Source: Eucalyptus grandis
Lineage: Eukaryota > Streptophyta > Magnoliopsida > Myrtales > Myrtaceae
Assembly (NCBI RefSeq): GCF_016545825.1
Contig: NC_052618.1
Span: 18,613,561 to 18,677,560, forward strand
Length of the DNA: 64,000 nucleotides
Direction: 5' to 3'
Numbering within the stretch: position 1 is the first letter of the stretch; the number at the start of each line of letters is the position of its first letter. A program made the translations under genes and the position numbers. Below the pieces are notes generated by a model, which saw only the letters and a list, made by a program, of their open reading frames with translations, was not told the DNA's origin and ran no database searches. Below, one piece after another: positions 13,396 through 24,855 of this stretch.

Positions 13396-15770
13396 TGTTT
13401 CTGTTCGATAAATGTAGTTTCCACTTTCATCAATAGGAATCAACACACGGCTTCAGGTCCTCTAAATCAAGAAGTCAAACGTGACTGATGAGAGTGAGGA
13501 TACGGTGAGTTCGTGTTGCACTGAAATTAGTTATACAACTTCTCCAAATTTTGAAAGTTCTTATCTCCCAATCAAGATCAAGATTTGGAAGTTCTTTTCT
13601 TCCAATTTAACTATAAATCTAGGAGTTCCTGTACTCGTTCAACCTCTCCTAATCTAAATCTAGATTTTGAAGTCTGTTTAACTAATTTTTGGTGTTTTTG
13701 TGCAGTAATGGTATTAAGTACCCTACGCATGTATCGTCCATTGGGCAAGTCGTAATCATCATAAAAGGATATTATGGTATTTACTCATCACTTATGATAA
13801 CGTGAGATTTGATAATTAGTCGCCGTGCATTCTACATTGATGAAATTAACTAAGTAGTTTAATTGCACCAATTTTTTTATATTTTAGGACTTAATTGTAT
13901 TTTCTGAATTTTTAAAACTTAATTGCATCTTTAGATTATTAATGCATTTATTTTTATTTTTTCTCTACTATATCACTTACCTCGCGTCAATAAATTTGAC
14001 ATATGAACAGTTGAACACCCAGTACAGCGTTTTCCAACACCCCTCGGACAGTGCAAGGGCACAGAAAAGAGCAGACACATCGTCATTGTCGTCTCTGCTT
14101 TACCTTTTAGCTTTTTCTTTCTTAATTATTTCTTTTTTGAACACCAAAATAAATGTTGTTTTTACAAAGATCCTCTCTACTACTGATGGGAAGAACTATA
14201 TATGCTCGTTTGAGCAATCGGAGGAAGGGGAGAAACGGAAATTTGGAGAAATTTTGAAGTCTCACGTTCTCTTCATCTCACAAAGCTTTTAATTTTTTCC
14301 TTAATTTTCATGCAAATTTTCTTTCTCGCTTCATCGACGGCACCCAATTTGCACACCATAAGAGAACTTTCCAATGGCACCCAATTCGCCAAATTAAACA
14401 GAGCGGATCTCTAAATATTGCAAATTTTAACCATTCTGATACAAATGAAGTTGGACAAACTACGTATTTCATAGATCGACGTGATTCATAAACTTTCCAA
14501 TGTTCTTAGAATTGCCTCAATTGGAGCTTTTCCGGAGTAGATATTATGATTTTTCACAATGATGGTATGTTTAACTTGATTCACAAAAAAACCACAATCT
14601 TGACAATTTATTCAGGAAAATTGGATTACATTAATGAAAATTCTGTGTCGCTAGCTTTTTGTGAGCTGAAGAATCAATTTGATCAAACGTTAATCAAACT
14701 AGTTGTAATCCATCAATATTTGATCAAATTTTATTTTTTTTAAAAAAATCTACTTTCCATCTTTGTACTTTCACGACTTTTTTAATCAGTCCCAACAATT
14801 TTTAATTTGTCCAATTGAGTCTTTTAACTTTAAAAAAAATTCAATGAAGTCCTTCCTACACCAAATGCAACTAACATGGCCGTTGGACAATCATTGTGTG
14901 ACACGAGTTCTAACAATATATTGTATGGAATGTTAATGGATGGTAGATGTGATTCATGAGCACTAATTTAGGGTTTTTGATGAGAAAAATATTAACTTAG
15001 AGTGAATGTGTGGTGAATTATGTGTCGAGTGGGTACCGGCTTGTGAATTTTTTCGATGAAAATTAGTTTATGATAAATGCATCAAGGTTACCATGAGATT
15101 TTTAATAATATTATCCTCTCTTTTTTTGTCAGTTGCCACATATGCTATTGAACAATGGGTTGGATGGATAGAGTATCGAGGGCTAACTTTGAAATATAAA
15201 CTTAAGTTTGTGCACCTGTGTGAAACATTTTAAATTTCATGCTATTCTTTATAATATAGGCATAGTTCATGCCATTTTTTCTTTAAAATGAATTTTGGCA
15301 AAAAAAAAAACCGTCATTCTTGAGTTCCAAAATGAGAATTACTACATTCAAATTGCTTCACATGCATTCTAAAATTTATCATCATATTTTTTTTTTGACG
15401 ATCCTATTAAACTTTTTACCTACTTCCTTACAGGCATTTAAAACTAAATCATCCATACCCCAAAACTTCACTTTCCTCTTTCATGTTGAAAAGATGACCA
15501 CTGGAGATTTATTATCATATTCAAATAATATCATAATTGTTATGCTCAAATTACAAAAAAGTTTTCTTGGTAGTGCTAATACAAGATATATAATTTTGAT
15601 TCTCCGATTCTAAAAACTTGCTAATTTTATGAAGTTGGCATGTAATTGGAAGTTGCCAGGTCAAAAACTACTAATGACACCCCCTGTACGAAAATAAAAG
15701 GGCAGATGTTTTTCGTGATTTTTGAATAATTGCATTAAGCTCTTACCTTATATAATACATTCCCTCTAAA
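13396..15770. other. No gene seen
   Basis: AT-rich DNA. Frames of 65-116 residues at 13,942-15,613 have no recognisable domain, no plausible splice context and low-complexity composition. Confidence 0.5.
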
Positions 15771-16035
15771 GCATGGCCAATTAAAGTAATTTTCATTAAT
15801 TAATTTCCCTAAAATAGCGCCGCGAAACACGCGCTTTAACGTTATACCCCCCAACGTGCAGGGCATTCCCCCCGGAACGAGTGTTGACCGCTTGACTTGT
15901 GACCGTTGCTAAAGGCGAGCATACAATCCGACGGCTCCGGACCCCCCCTCCCCTACGGCCGCCACGTGTGCGGCGGCGATGCCGTCACAACTGTCATCGC
16001 TAGCCCAGCTAAGGGCGGAAAAGCGCGTGATCGAT

Positions 16036-16160
16036 GGGCTGCTGGACGAATGAATCTAGACCGTCCGATCGGCCCGGGAATTTCCCGATTATTATAATGA
16101 TCCAACGGTCGACTCGCCCCCCAGCACCGACTCGAAGCGCGAAACCTTCTATAAATACCG
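16036..16160 (+). promoter_or_regulatory. Promoter of AGP copy 1
   Basis: TATAAATA lies at 16150-16157, 133 bases before the ATG. Upstream is a diverged inverted pair, CCGTCCGATC and GATCCAACGG, then GTCGAC. The reversed CCAAT motif found in the other copies was not seen here. Confidence 0.75.
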
Positions 16161-16282
16161 CCGCTCTTCTCCGTCGTGAATCGCACCAAAACCCTCGCTC
16201 CGATCGCCGGATTTCTCTCACTAAGTCTCAGTTCCCTCTTTCTCTCTCTAAGAAGCAGTTCTTCTACAGCTACTCTTCTTCC

Positions 16283-16681
16283 ATGGCCGGCTCAAGCTTG
16301 TTTCTCTCTCTGGCCGCAATGGCGGTCCTCCTCGTCGGCCTGGCGGCGGCGCAGAGCCCCGCCCCGTCGCCGGCCCACACCCCGTCCAAGTCGCCCTCGG
16401 TCTCGCCCAAGGCCTCGCCGTCACCTTCTCCGGCGGCGACGATGACCCCTCCGCCGGCCTCCGCCCCGTCTCCCGCCGGCACCGTCACCTCGCCTCCGTC
16501 GCCGCCGCCCTCGCCGCCGTCTCCCGGCCCCGGGGGCCCCGCTCCGGGATCTCCGACGTCGATCTCGACGCCGCCGGCCGTGGCGCCCGCTCCTGCTGGC
16601 AGCGGGGCCGTGAGCAACGGAGTTGGCTTCGCCGGGGCGGTGGCGATCGGCGCCCTCGTCGTCGCTGGTCTGGTCATCTAG
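16283..16681 (+). CDS. Classical arabinogalactan protein, copy 1 (type A, intact)
   Basis: 132 residues. A secretion signal (residues 1 to about 23, MAGSSLFLSLAAMAVLLVGL, cleaved after AAA) precedes a Pro/Ser/Ala/Thr-rich mature chain beginning QSPAPSPAHTPSKSPS. AP, SP and TP dipeptides dominate; in AGPs these prolines are hydroxylated and carry arabinogalactan. A central SPPSPPPSPPSPGPGG stretch is more extensin-like. The C-terminus, GAVSNGVGFAGAVAIGALVV then AGLVI, is a GPI-attachment signal with a likely omega site at S-N-G. Length and layout are those of a short classical AGP. The product would sit on the outer plasma membrane or in the wall. The start chosen is the CCATGGC after the CT-rich leader; upstream frame extension is not supported. 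This is the left-most member of the array. Confidence 0.9.
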   Translation: MAGSSLFLSLAAMAVLLVGLAAAQSPAPSPAHTPSKSPSVSPKASPSPSPAATMTPPPASAPSPAGTVTSPPSPPPSPPSPGPGGPAPGSPTSISTPPAVAPAPAGSGAVSNGVGFAGAVAIGALVVAGLVI

Positions 16682-17585
16682 GCGGTCGCCGGATTGCTGC
16701 TGCTGCTGCTCGCTGGCTACTATTTATTTCCTTTTTTTCTTTAATTGAATACTCGGAGTTCTTTTTTCGATATTTTTAGGCGCAGAGAGACATGGACATT
16801 GGACAGATCATTACAGAGGATTGATTATATATTATTTATCCGTAGATCACATTATTATTTATTGCCAATAATATTCGTTTATTTATTTTCTTGGTGAATT
16901 GATACTCAATCTTTTAATTATTGTTTGTGATTCTTGTTCGCTTAAACGAATACTGCCCATGTATTTTCGAAATTGGTCTCATTAGTTACTTTTCCTAACG
17001 CTACTCCATTCCCAATACTCATTCTCAAGTTTTACATTAAAATAACAAAATAAAAGAGGCCATCTCTGAACTTTACCGATATCAAATTCCTCGCAATTCT
17101 GTAACTTCTAATGAATAATGATGCTAAAAAAGGCCATCTTTTAAATCGTAATTTTTCTCACAAACTTAAAGATTTTGCACACAGGGTACAAAAAAAATTA
17201 AGTGGTATGAATTAAGTGAGATTACAAAGAGACAGAAATAGAGCCAGTCTAAATCGGTATATTGAGAAAAGTATACAGGATTATTGAGAAAAGTAGAACC
17301 ATCAAATTAGTAGACTGGGCTTTGTTTTGAATTTTTTTAACTTTTGTATTTTTAGCATTATTTTTCTTTTTTAAATATTCAAATCTCCTAATTTCTGATG
17401 TGGCATTTTATGGGTGCCACATTGGCATCACGTGTATTAAGAAAGTATTGAGAAAAGTTGCATCGGTATTTTACATTATTCAAATTGAATGTATTTAACG
17501 AAGGTAGTCGACAAGTTTTACAAACTTTTTATTTAAAGTTTTAAGATTAAGTAGTAGCACTTTTTATGACAATTTTTATGATTTT
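16682..17585 (+). repeat. Type-A 3' flank, copy-1 version
   Basis: Starts with gcggtcgccggattgctgct and a leader like those after copies 2, 4 and 7; includes tgagaaaagt...cacgtgt near 17,430 that recurs after every type-A gene. It holds the 3' UTR and spacer, with no gene of its own. Confidence 0.7.
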
Positions 17586-17589
17586 CAGG

Positions 17590-17850
17590 TACACTTATCT
17601 CCCTCTATGCAATGACTTAAAACTAGACCAGGATACTCACAAGACGTGGAACAAGAATTTGTCGAATTCAAATCGAGCTTTTGGGGGCTTGAGAGAACAT
17701 ATGACAACGATAGATTAAAAAATTCTACCCAAACGTCATCCCTTTGTTTTCACGACTAATTCCTAATTTGAAAGTTAACCTATCCCAAAAATAAGAATAA
17801 CAATTGATATTATTAGAAGTCTTATGGTGGCGAAAGATATACTCCATAAG
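17590..17850 (+). repeat. Array 5' module upstream of copy 2
   Basis: Contains the landmark aatcgagcttttgggggctt followed by caaacata-like, atcatccctttg-like and gatattatta words. Related modules lie ahead of copies 3, 5, 6, 8, 9, 10 and 11 and once without a gene at 47.4 kb. This version lacks the MITE-like insert found ahead of type-B genes. Confidence 0.65.
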
Positions 17851-18585
17851 TCGATGAGTTTTTGAAATTTTTCAATAAGAGCTTGAAGTACTATTGTTTT
17901 CTTAAATAAAAGCCTAAATTAGATATTGTTTCAAAAAAAGGGCTTCAAATGGATTTTATTTTTAATAAGGCCTGAAATAGCCGCATAAGTCTTGAAAATT
18001 GGCTTGACCTCATCGGCTCGTTAAGGGCATTTTTCGTTCTTTAATTTTTTTTGTTACTTTTTTCTTCTTCTTCTTTTTTTTTTTTAAAAGACGAACTAAA
18101 AGAAACAAGGGCTAGAATCCCTCCCCTGCATGTCCCCATTGCCAGTAGGGCCATTGTCGATAGGGCGTTGGCCAAAGGGGGTCCTCCCGCCAAATTTTTA
18201 ATTTTTTTGTTATTTTAAGTATTAACCTTTTTTTCCTTTTCTAATTTTTTAAAGAAAGGAAAAAATAGAAAAAGCACAAGAAGAGGAAAAAAAGAAAGAA
18301 AATAACGGAAAGGCCCTAATCGGTGAGGCGAGGCTCTTCTTTGAGACTAACACTTTAGGTTATTATTTGAAAATAAGGGTTACTCTATATTTTTTATTTT
18401 AACAAGATTCATTTTAAGTTATTTTTTTTAATAAAAACATGGCATTTCAGACTTTTTCTTTTTGGGAATTTTCCAGTTGTTTTGAAATTTATTTTGGGGC
18501 TATCGGAACGTGCTACGAAGTACGAAAATTAGACCCTTTCTTTACAACTGTCCCCACTAAAGCCCCAGCTAAGGCCCCAAAACCG
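17851..18585. other. Spacer, no gene seen
   Basis: AT-rich, with a T-run near 18,075 and a GC-richer island near 18,120-18,190. It has no counterpart in the shorter spacers of other units, so it may be an insertion of unknown type. Confidence 0.4.
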
Positions 18586-18589
18586 CGTG

Positions 18590-18745
18590 ATTGATTGGCC
18601 ACACCCGGTCATCAGACACGCAACGAAATCTCCACCGTTGGATCGACACGAGGGTTTCTCCCAATGTGTACGGATCCAACGGTCGACTCCGATGAACACC
18701 ACCCCTGTACGGAACTCCGGAGCACAGACCTTCTATAAAAACCCC
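18590..18745 (+). promoter_or_regulatory. Promoter of AGP copy 2
   Basis: A reversed CCAAT box (GATTGGCCAC), a perfect 10-bp inverted pair CCGTTGGATC (18635-18644) and GATCCAACGG (18673-18682), and TATAAAAA at 18734-18741, 131 bases before the ATG. Confidence 0.8.
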
Positions 18746-18864
18746 CCGCCCTCCTCCGTTGCATAACGCACCCCAAAACCCTCTCTCCGATCAGCATACT
18801 TTCTCTCACTAAGTTTCAGTTTTCTCTCTCTAAGAAGCTCTTCCCTCTCGCTCGCTCTTCTTCC

Positions 18865-19245
18865 ATGGCTGGCTCAAGCGCGTTGCTCTCTCTGGCCGCA
18901 ATGGCGGTCCTCCTCGTCGGCTTGGCGGTGGCGCAGAGCCCCGCCCCGTCGCCGTCGCCCTCCATCTCGCCCAAGGCCTCGCCGTCGCCCTCCATCTCGC
19001 CCAAGGCCTCGCCGTCGCCTTCTCCGACGGCTTCCGCCCCGTCTCCCGCCGGCGTCGTCACCTCTCCCCCCTCGCCTCCGCCGTCGTCTCCCGCCCCCGA
19101 GGCTCCCGCGCCGGGATCTACGCCGTCGATCGCGACGCCGCCGGCCGTGGCGCCCGCTCCTGCTGACAGCGGGGCCGTGAGCAACGGAGTTGGCTTTGCC
19201 GGGGCGGTGGCGATCGGCGCCCTCGTGGCCGGTCTGGTCATCTAG
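18865..19245 (+). CDS. Classical arabinogalactan protein, copy 2 (type A, intact)
   Basis: 126 residues. The signal peptide MAGSSALLSLAAMAVLLVGL ends at AVA, so the mature chain starts QSPAPSPSPS. An exact 30-base tandem repeat (18951-18980 and 18981-19010) duplicates the decapeptide PSPSISPKAS, giving two Lys-containing glycomodules where copy 1 has one. The chain then runs through TASAPSPAGVVTSPPSPPPS to a GPI signal ending GALVAGLVI. Apart from the repeat it is close to copy 1, including the VI terminus and the downstream gcggtcgccggattcctcct that define type A. The reading frame and TATA box are intact, so it is probably expressed. Confidence 0.9.
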   Translation: MAGSSALLSLAAMAVLLVGLAVAQSPAPSPSPSISPKASPSPSISPKASPSPSPTASAPSPAGVVTSPPSPPPSSPAPEAPAPGSTPSIATPPAVAPAPADSGAVSNGVGFAGAVAIGALVAGLVI

Positions 19246-20640
19246 GCGGTCGCCGGATTCCTCCTGCTGCTGCTCGCTGGCTACTTTTTATTTCTTTTTC
19301 ATTTTTTATTTAATTTTCGATATTTTTGTGCGTAGAGAGATATGGACATTGGACGGATCATTACGGAGGATTGATTATATATTGTTTATCCGGAGATCAT
19401 GTTATTATTTATTGTTAATAATATTCGTTCATTTATTTTCTTGGTGATGGATATTCATTTTTCTTATCCATTATTTGCGATTCTTGTTCACTTAAAGATC
19501 AATTTTCGGAAATAGCACAACTCATCACGATCGAGAAAAAAAATTTGCCATCTGATCTAATTATTAGCTTTTCCAAATGCTACCCCAGTCCCAATAAACA
19601 GTTATTTGACAGTTTTACATCAAAATAAGAAAATAAAGTGAGGACTTTACCATTCTAAAATTTCTAAGGAATAAAAGTCAATTAGTGAACCACCCGCTGT
19701 GGTGGCACCGATGGTAGAACCCAGTGCATTCCTCCGTGGAGGGGGTAGTTGGGTCATTTGTGCGCCTTGCCCGGTGTGTGGGGGTGGTGGTTTCCTCACG
19801 TTGCTCCCATTGCTCCCAGGTTTACTTTCCAGTTGCCGATTGTGCGGAGTTATCTGAATCACTAAAAAAAAAAAAAAAAAACGACCACTAAATTACTATG
19901 CCCAAATTTGAATAATACACAAAAAAAGGCCATCATTTCTTATTTAAGTTCCAATTTTTCTTAGGCGATATTAGAAAAGTGGGTAGATGGCTCACATATG
20001 GAAATATGAATATTTTGGGGATCATGTTAAATGAATTAAAAGTTCTAAGATGGTATTTGCATGTTCAGCTAGAAGTACGAAAATGGCATAAAATAAAGTA
20101 AATGTTGAAGAATCAAGTTACACGTTATTAACATATGGGGACAATATCTTTGACTTCAGCAGTGAAATCAAGGTAGTACAAAGAAAGAAATTCCCGGAAA
20201 AGCTGCAAATTCATTATGGCAGACAGAAAGCGTGTAGATGATGATATCCAGTTTGAAGGCAAGAGCAAGAAAAAAAGAAGAAGAAAATTTGCAAAGGATG
20301 ATCAAACCAATTTGATCATCGGTAATTGATGGGGAAAAGAACCGGTCTACTAATATGTTATTATTGATTAGCTTTGTTTGAATATTCTTGAATTCTTTTA
20401 TTTTCGTAATTCTTGTTTTCCTTTTTCAAATTTTCAAATATTTTTTCCTTGATTCAATATTCTTTAGGCACCACATCGACGTCACATGTTTTGAGAAAGT
20501 ATTGAGAAAAGTCGGCATTTTTGTTAGTCAAATTAAATGGAGTTAATGGAAGACCTTAATTGCATCAATTTAATAGATTTTGGGAGTTAATTATATATTT
20601 TTAAAAGTTTTAAGAATTAAATAGTACAACTTTTTGCTAC
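19246..20640 (+). repeat. Type-A 3' flank, copy-2 version
   Basis: Aligns with the flanks after copies 4 (26,519-27,885) and 7 (36,547-38,035): shared words include gatcaattttcg, agtgaggacttt, gtgacttcagcagtgaaatc and gatgatatc. A SINE interrupts it at 19,688. A 37-codon frame at 20,216 is not kept in the other copies. Confidence 0.75.
19688..19881 (+). mobile_element. tRNA-derived SINE
   Basis: The A-box-like gtggcaccgatggtagaa near the 5' end and a 19-base A tail at the 3' end mark a SINE. The parallel flank after copy 4 reads straight through from gtcaattagtga to gtccactaaa with about 30 bp absent here, so the insertion came with a small deletion. Confidence 0.65.
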
Positions 20641-20649
20641 AAGTTTTAT

Positions 20650-20920
20650 GAATTTCAAGTGCAATTACCCCTTTATTCAATGACTAGAAACTAGACTTGG
20701 ATACATAACTTGTGGACACATAATCCATTCATCGATTTCGAATCAAGCTTTTGGGGGCTTGGGCAAACATATGACGACAACATATTCAAACATTCTAACC
20801 AAGCATCGTCCCTTTGGTCCTACAATCGATTCTTAACTCGAAAGTTTCTCTGTTTGAAAAATTAGAAAATGCCAACATAGGAAATAACACTCGATATTTT
20901 TTAAGAGGGTTAATACCATA
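20650..20920 (+). repeat. Array 5' module upstream of copy 3
   Basis: Carries aatcaagcttttgggggctt, gcatcgtccctttggt and ggaaataacactcgatatt, in the order seen ahead of the other copies. Confidence 0.7.
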
Positions 20921-20924
20921 AAAA

Positions 20925-21186
20925 CTCTCAAATTTATATATCGGTGACAAATTTATCCCTAATTAATTTTTATTAAATTATTTTGCTAAATTAATGAGTT
21001 AGATGACACAGAGTTATAAATATATTAATTTGTAATTTTTGTGATATTAATCATTCAATGAAAAATAATCTATGGTAAATTTATCACAAAAATATCAATT
21101 TGGATTTTTTTATAATAAAAAATCATTTAAAATAAATTTATTACATATATATATATATATCAATTTAAAAAATTTCATGATATTAA
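20925..21186. mobile_element. MITE-like insert in type-B 5' flank (copy 3)
   Basis: Ends read GTTAATACCATAAAAA and, at the right, TTTCATGATATTAAT, an imperfect terminal inverted repeat. The interior is AT-rich and non-coding. The same insert is present ahead of copies 5, 8 and 10 and absent ahead of type-A and type-C genes. Confidence 0.6.
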
Positions 21187-21339
21187 TACTTATTAAAAAT
21201 GTCCATAATTGCGAAAGATGTACCCGGTCAGTCGTCGATGTGCTGTGAATTTACTTTTGGGCTATGAGAACGTGCAAAAGAGACGTAATCCTTTACAACT
21301 GTCGCCCCTAAACCCCAGCTATAAGACTGGCGGAGAACC

Positions 21340-21495
21340 GCGTCGTTGATTGGCCACGCGGTCAGAAAATACAAATAAATCTCGGCCGTCGGATCGATCC
21401 GAGGGTTTACATTTATAATGCGGATCCAACGGTCGACTCCGATGAACTCCACCCCAGCACGGAACTCTCATCGCAAAACCTTCTATAAATACCGT
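21340..21495 (+). promoter_or_regulatory. Promoter of AGP copy 3
   Basis: GATTGGCCACGCGGTCAG, the inverted pair CCGTCGGATC (21386-21395) and GATCCAACGG (21423-21432), then TATAAATA at 21484-21491, 121 bases before the ATG. It is intact although the coding frame is not. Confidence 0.8.
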
Positions 21496-21604
21496 CGCTC
21501 TCCCCGTCGCCGATCGCAACCCGAAAACCCTCGCTCCGATCAGCAGATTTTCTCTCACTAAAAGTTTCAGCTCCTTCTTTCTCTCTCTAAGAAGCTCTTC
21601 TTCC

Positions 21605-21951
21605 ATGGCTGCCTCAAGCGCGTTGCTCTCCCTGGCCGCAATGGCGGTCCTCCTCGTCGGCCTGGCGGTGGCGCAGAGCCCCGCCCCGTCGCCGGCCCTC
21701 ACCCCCTCAAGTCCCCCTCGCCGTCGCCTTCGCCTTCGCCGCCGGCTTCCGCCCCGTCTCCTCCCTCCGGCCCCGTCGCCTCTCCCCCGTCGCCCCCGGC
21801 GTCGTCTCCCACCCCGGAGGCCCCTGCGCCGTCGATCGCGACGCCGCCGGCCGCCGCGCCCGCTCCTGGGGACAGTGGCGCCGTCAGCAACGGAGTTGGC
21901 TTCGCCGGTTCGGTGGCGATCGGCGCCCTCGTCGCTGGTCTGTTCATATAA
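21605..21951 (+). pseudogene. Arabinogalactan protein copy 3 (type B), one-base frameshift
   Basis: The signal peptide and first mature residues (QSPAPSPALTPS) are normal. Compared with copy 5, one C is missing at about 21,707-21,708 in the accccctcaag stretch, and the frame shifts into an Arg-rich run that stays open to 22,147. Downstream of the lesion the original frame is otherwise complete, through the GAVSNGVGFAGSVAIGALVA GPI signal to the TAA at 21,949-21,951. This is the only defect seen, so it is a very recent pseudogene, a segregating allele or a base-calling error. Confidence 0.8.
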
Positions 21952-23060
21952 GCGAGCGATCCGCCGGATTCTTGCTGCTTTTCTAAGGCTACCACCGTTT
22001 ATTTCTTTTTTAAAAAATTTGTTTCATAATACTCAAAATTCTTTTTTTTTGTTGTTGCAATTTTCGACACTTTTATGTATAGAGAGAAATGCTTATAGGA
22101 CGGATCATTACAGAGGATTGATGATATTGTTTATCCAGAGATTATAATTATTTATCCCTAATAATATTTGTGTATTTAGTTTCTTGGTGAATGGATATTC
22201 GGTTGTTTATCTATTATTTGCGATTCTTGCTCGCCCAAACAACTACACATTGTTGATTTATTTTTCGAAAATTAACAAAATGCCTCGTGATTGGAAAAAA
22301 AAAAAATTGCGATTTGGTCTAATTTTTCGCTTTTCTGAACACTCTCAATAACAACATCAAAGGTAGAGTAACTTACCAAAAAAAAAAAAAAAACATCAAA
22401 GGTAGAGTATACTTTACCAAAATAAAATGGTGAGGACTTTGCTATTTAAGTATCAACCTATAATTTCTAAGAAATAAAAGGCCGAGAGTGATGATCAAAT
22501 GGTTTGTGCTACTTAGAGTTATGGTCCTTATGGATAAATATACAAATAATCTCTAAACTTTGATCCAATGAGTAATGTGTCAATGTAATCACCTTATTTT
22601 TAATTTATTCAATATGTCCCTAAGCCTTTAATATATGTTTAATGTAATTCTTGAATTATATAAAAATGTCTTCACGCTAATCCTTACATTAATTTCCATA
22701 TAGTTCATGGACTAAATTGAACAAATTAAAAGTTCATGGAATTACGTTAAACAAATTAAGAGTTTAAGGATCACATTACACATCGGGCTAAATTTCAAGA
22801 ACCACATTAGACAAGTTAAAATATTTAGGGCCGGCCTTATTATATATTGAGCCAAAATTTATGGACCAGTTGTATCATTTTTTTCAAATAATTAATGTCA
22901 TTTGAGGATTCAATTTTTATCCCAAATCTATGTGCTTTTGAAAAATACATGAGAAAATATTATGTGACCGAAAGAAATGGAATTTATCTTAAAATGTTCA
23001 TTTATTCAAGGGAATAAGCGCACTAGAAGTCCTTTAATAATTGAGTTCAAAAGCTTATTG
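21952..23060 (+). repeat. Type-B 3' flank, copy-3 version
   Basis: Begins gcgagcgatccgccggattc and runs parallel to 29,142-30,230, 39,261-40,370 and 44,568-45,570. It is non-coding. The match breaks at cttattgaattg (about 23,062), where the Harbinger-containing block begins. Confidence 0.8.
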
Positions 23061-23062
23061 AA

Positions 23063-24850
23063 TTGACCACCCACCTGGGTGGTGTCGCTGGAGCGGACGC
23101 TATCCTTCTCTCACCAGATGACGATCCTTTCCCTTCGCTGCTTCTTCTCGTCTTTCTCGATTCTTCACCTGTTCTCGTCGTTGATTTTGGCTTCGCCGTG
23201 CGGAATCGCATAGGCGCCCAGCGAGTTCATCGTTTTTGGTCCTTAACAGAAAATGCAAAATATGAAATTGTGATCCTCTCCTTGCACTGGCAGACACGGC
23301 TCCTAGGTTGCATCATTGGCTCTCATGACGTCATGTAATGAAAGTTTGCATTACTCTTTTTGAAAGTTTAGTGTGCTTGATATAATGCCTGGCTCTTTTG
23401 TTGAGCTTGATAAGAGCGTGCTTGACGTAATGCCTTGCTCTTAGAAAGCTAGGGTGAGATAGGATATATCTGAATGCGTCAAGAATCTGAAGTAGAATGG
23501 TGGAGAAACTCTTTGTCGGTGCATTGCAAGAAGATGTGGCCGTGTGATGACTGCATAGCAAAAACAGAAACATGCATTAGTAGGGTGCGGCGGATTTTGC
23601 AGGATGGGTTCTCTATGATTCAACTGAGTAAATTGAGTTTTGGTGGAGCCATTGGACGTGAATTTAGTATCAGGCATGATTGGTCATCGCATTTGGTTAT
23701 TAAGCTTGTTAGAAAAATTTCACATTTGTCTGAGGGATGGATGTGGTTATGGTTTCAGTGTCCTTCCAGAGAAAAAATATTTTGGTGCCAGGTGTAGTTC
23801 TGTTTAGCATACAAAAGTTGTTGGCATGAGCATTTACTTTTGTTTATGGATGAATCGTAAATGAAGGAGCATTAGTATATAGTAGGCTCAAGTTAGCTCA
23901 AAACCATGTCGTTTTTTTGATTAAATGTTGGGAATGACTGTTGGAGCAATCAATCGTGGATTGAATCCTGTTTGCTGTTGCAGGCTTGTGGGATGATCCA
24001 AGACCTTTCACTGCTTGTGATACTCTTTATAAAGGACGAGGGATAGTCTTGGTGAATCAGGTTCGTGAAGTTTCTAGTTGGTTTTCTGAATGGCTTGCGC
24101 CTGTAGACAATCTTCTGTCATAGTGTTTAATAGAATGTGCTGGATGCTTCTGGCCCTTTTTTTTTTTTTTTTAATCTTAGTTCCTTGCTGCAATTTTTTG
24201 CTGTTTCAAGAGTGTTTACTCGACATATTATGACCTTTCTGGCAGTCATTCAGTTTGACAGTGGGTTTCAGATGTTGGGCCAATGATCTGTCTTTTCACT
24301 TTAACATTACAAGAATTGGTGGATATTTCAGCAACTATACTCGTTTGCATGATTAATACATAAGTTCTATCAATTCAATGTCTTGGTATGTCGGTAGCAG
24401 CCCATGTAGAGAGGCTTCCACCATATTACAGATGGTAGTATCTTTTTGTTGTTTTCAGGATACTTTTATCTCTTGGACTTCTGAGTTTAGTTAATGGTAG
24501 AATGTAAATGTTGGTTGCGCACCTAATTTCAGTGATTGGCCAGTAACTCAAAACTCTGTATATTGCAAGCTCCTTATGTAATAATCAGAAAATATCAGAA
24601 CAAATATTTCTTCTCTCGATTGTGTTACTATTGAATCCAGGCTAAGCTTCCAACGTAGAAGGGTTTTTTCGTATTGCTTTGCTGCGAATCTTAAGGCCTT
24701 GGGCCAGACTGCTTGTTTAATGGCTGATAGGGTCTGTTTAGCACACGAGAGTATAGGTTCTAAAGAGTATTGCCCTTCTTGTATTTCACATGCATTTTGT
24801 GTTTAATGATTAATGTGTTCCAATATAGATAAATAACAAAATTCAAGCGG
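23063..24850 (+). other. Inserted block, left part; unrecognised
   Basis: Absent from the corresponding place after copies 5 and 8. The first bases (accacccacctgggtggtgt) resemble a SINE head. Short frames at 23,063-23,338 and 23,474-23,797 show no recognisable domain. A tttgctgttgcag acceptor-like site near 23,980 precedes a frame with DDPRPF, so decayed intron-containing sequence is possible. Confidence 0.4.
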
Positions 24851-24855
24851 TGGTA

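Noticed and set aside
13942..14292. 116-residue plus-strand frame
   Set aside because: AT-rich composition, no domain, no promoter or splice context.
16034..16282. N-terminal extension of AGP copy 1 (frame open from 16,034)
   Set aside because: The extension lies across the TATA box and leader and would destroy the signal peptide. All other copies start at the CATGGC after the CT-rich leader.
20216..20329. 37-codon basic frame MADRKRVDDDIQFEGKSKKK...
   Set aside because: The parallel flanks at 27.4 and 37.3 kb have lost the ATG or stop early, so there is no sign of selection.
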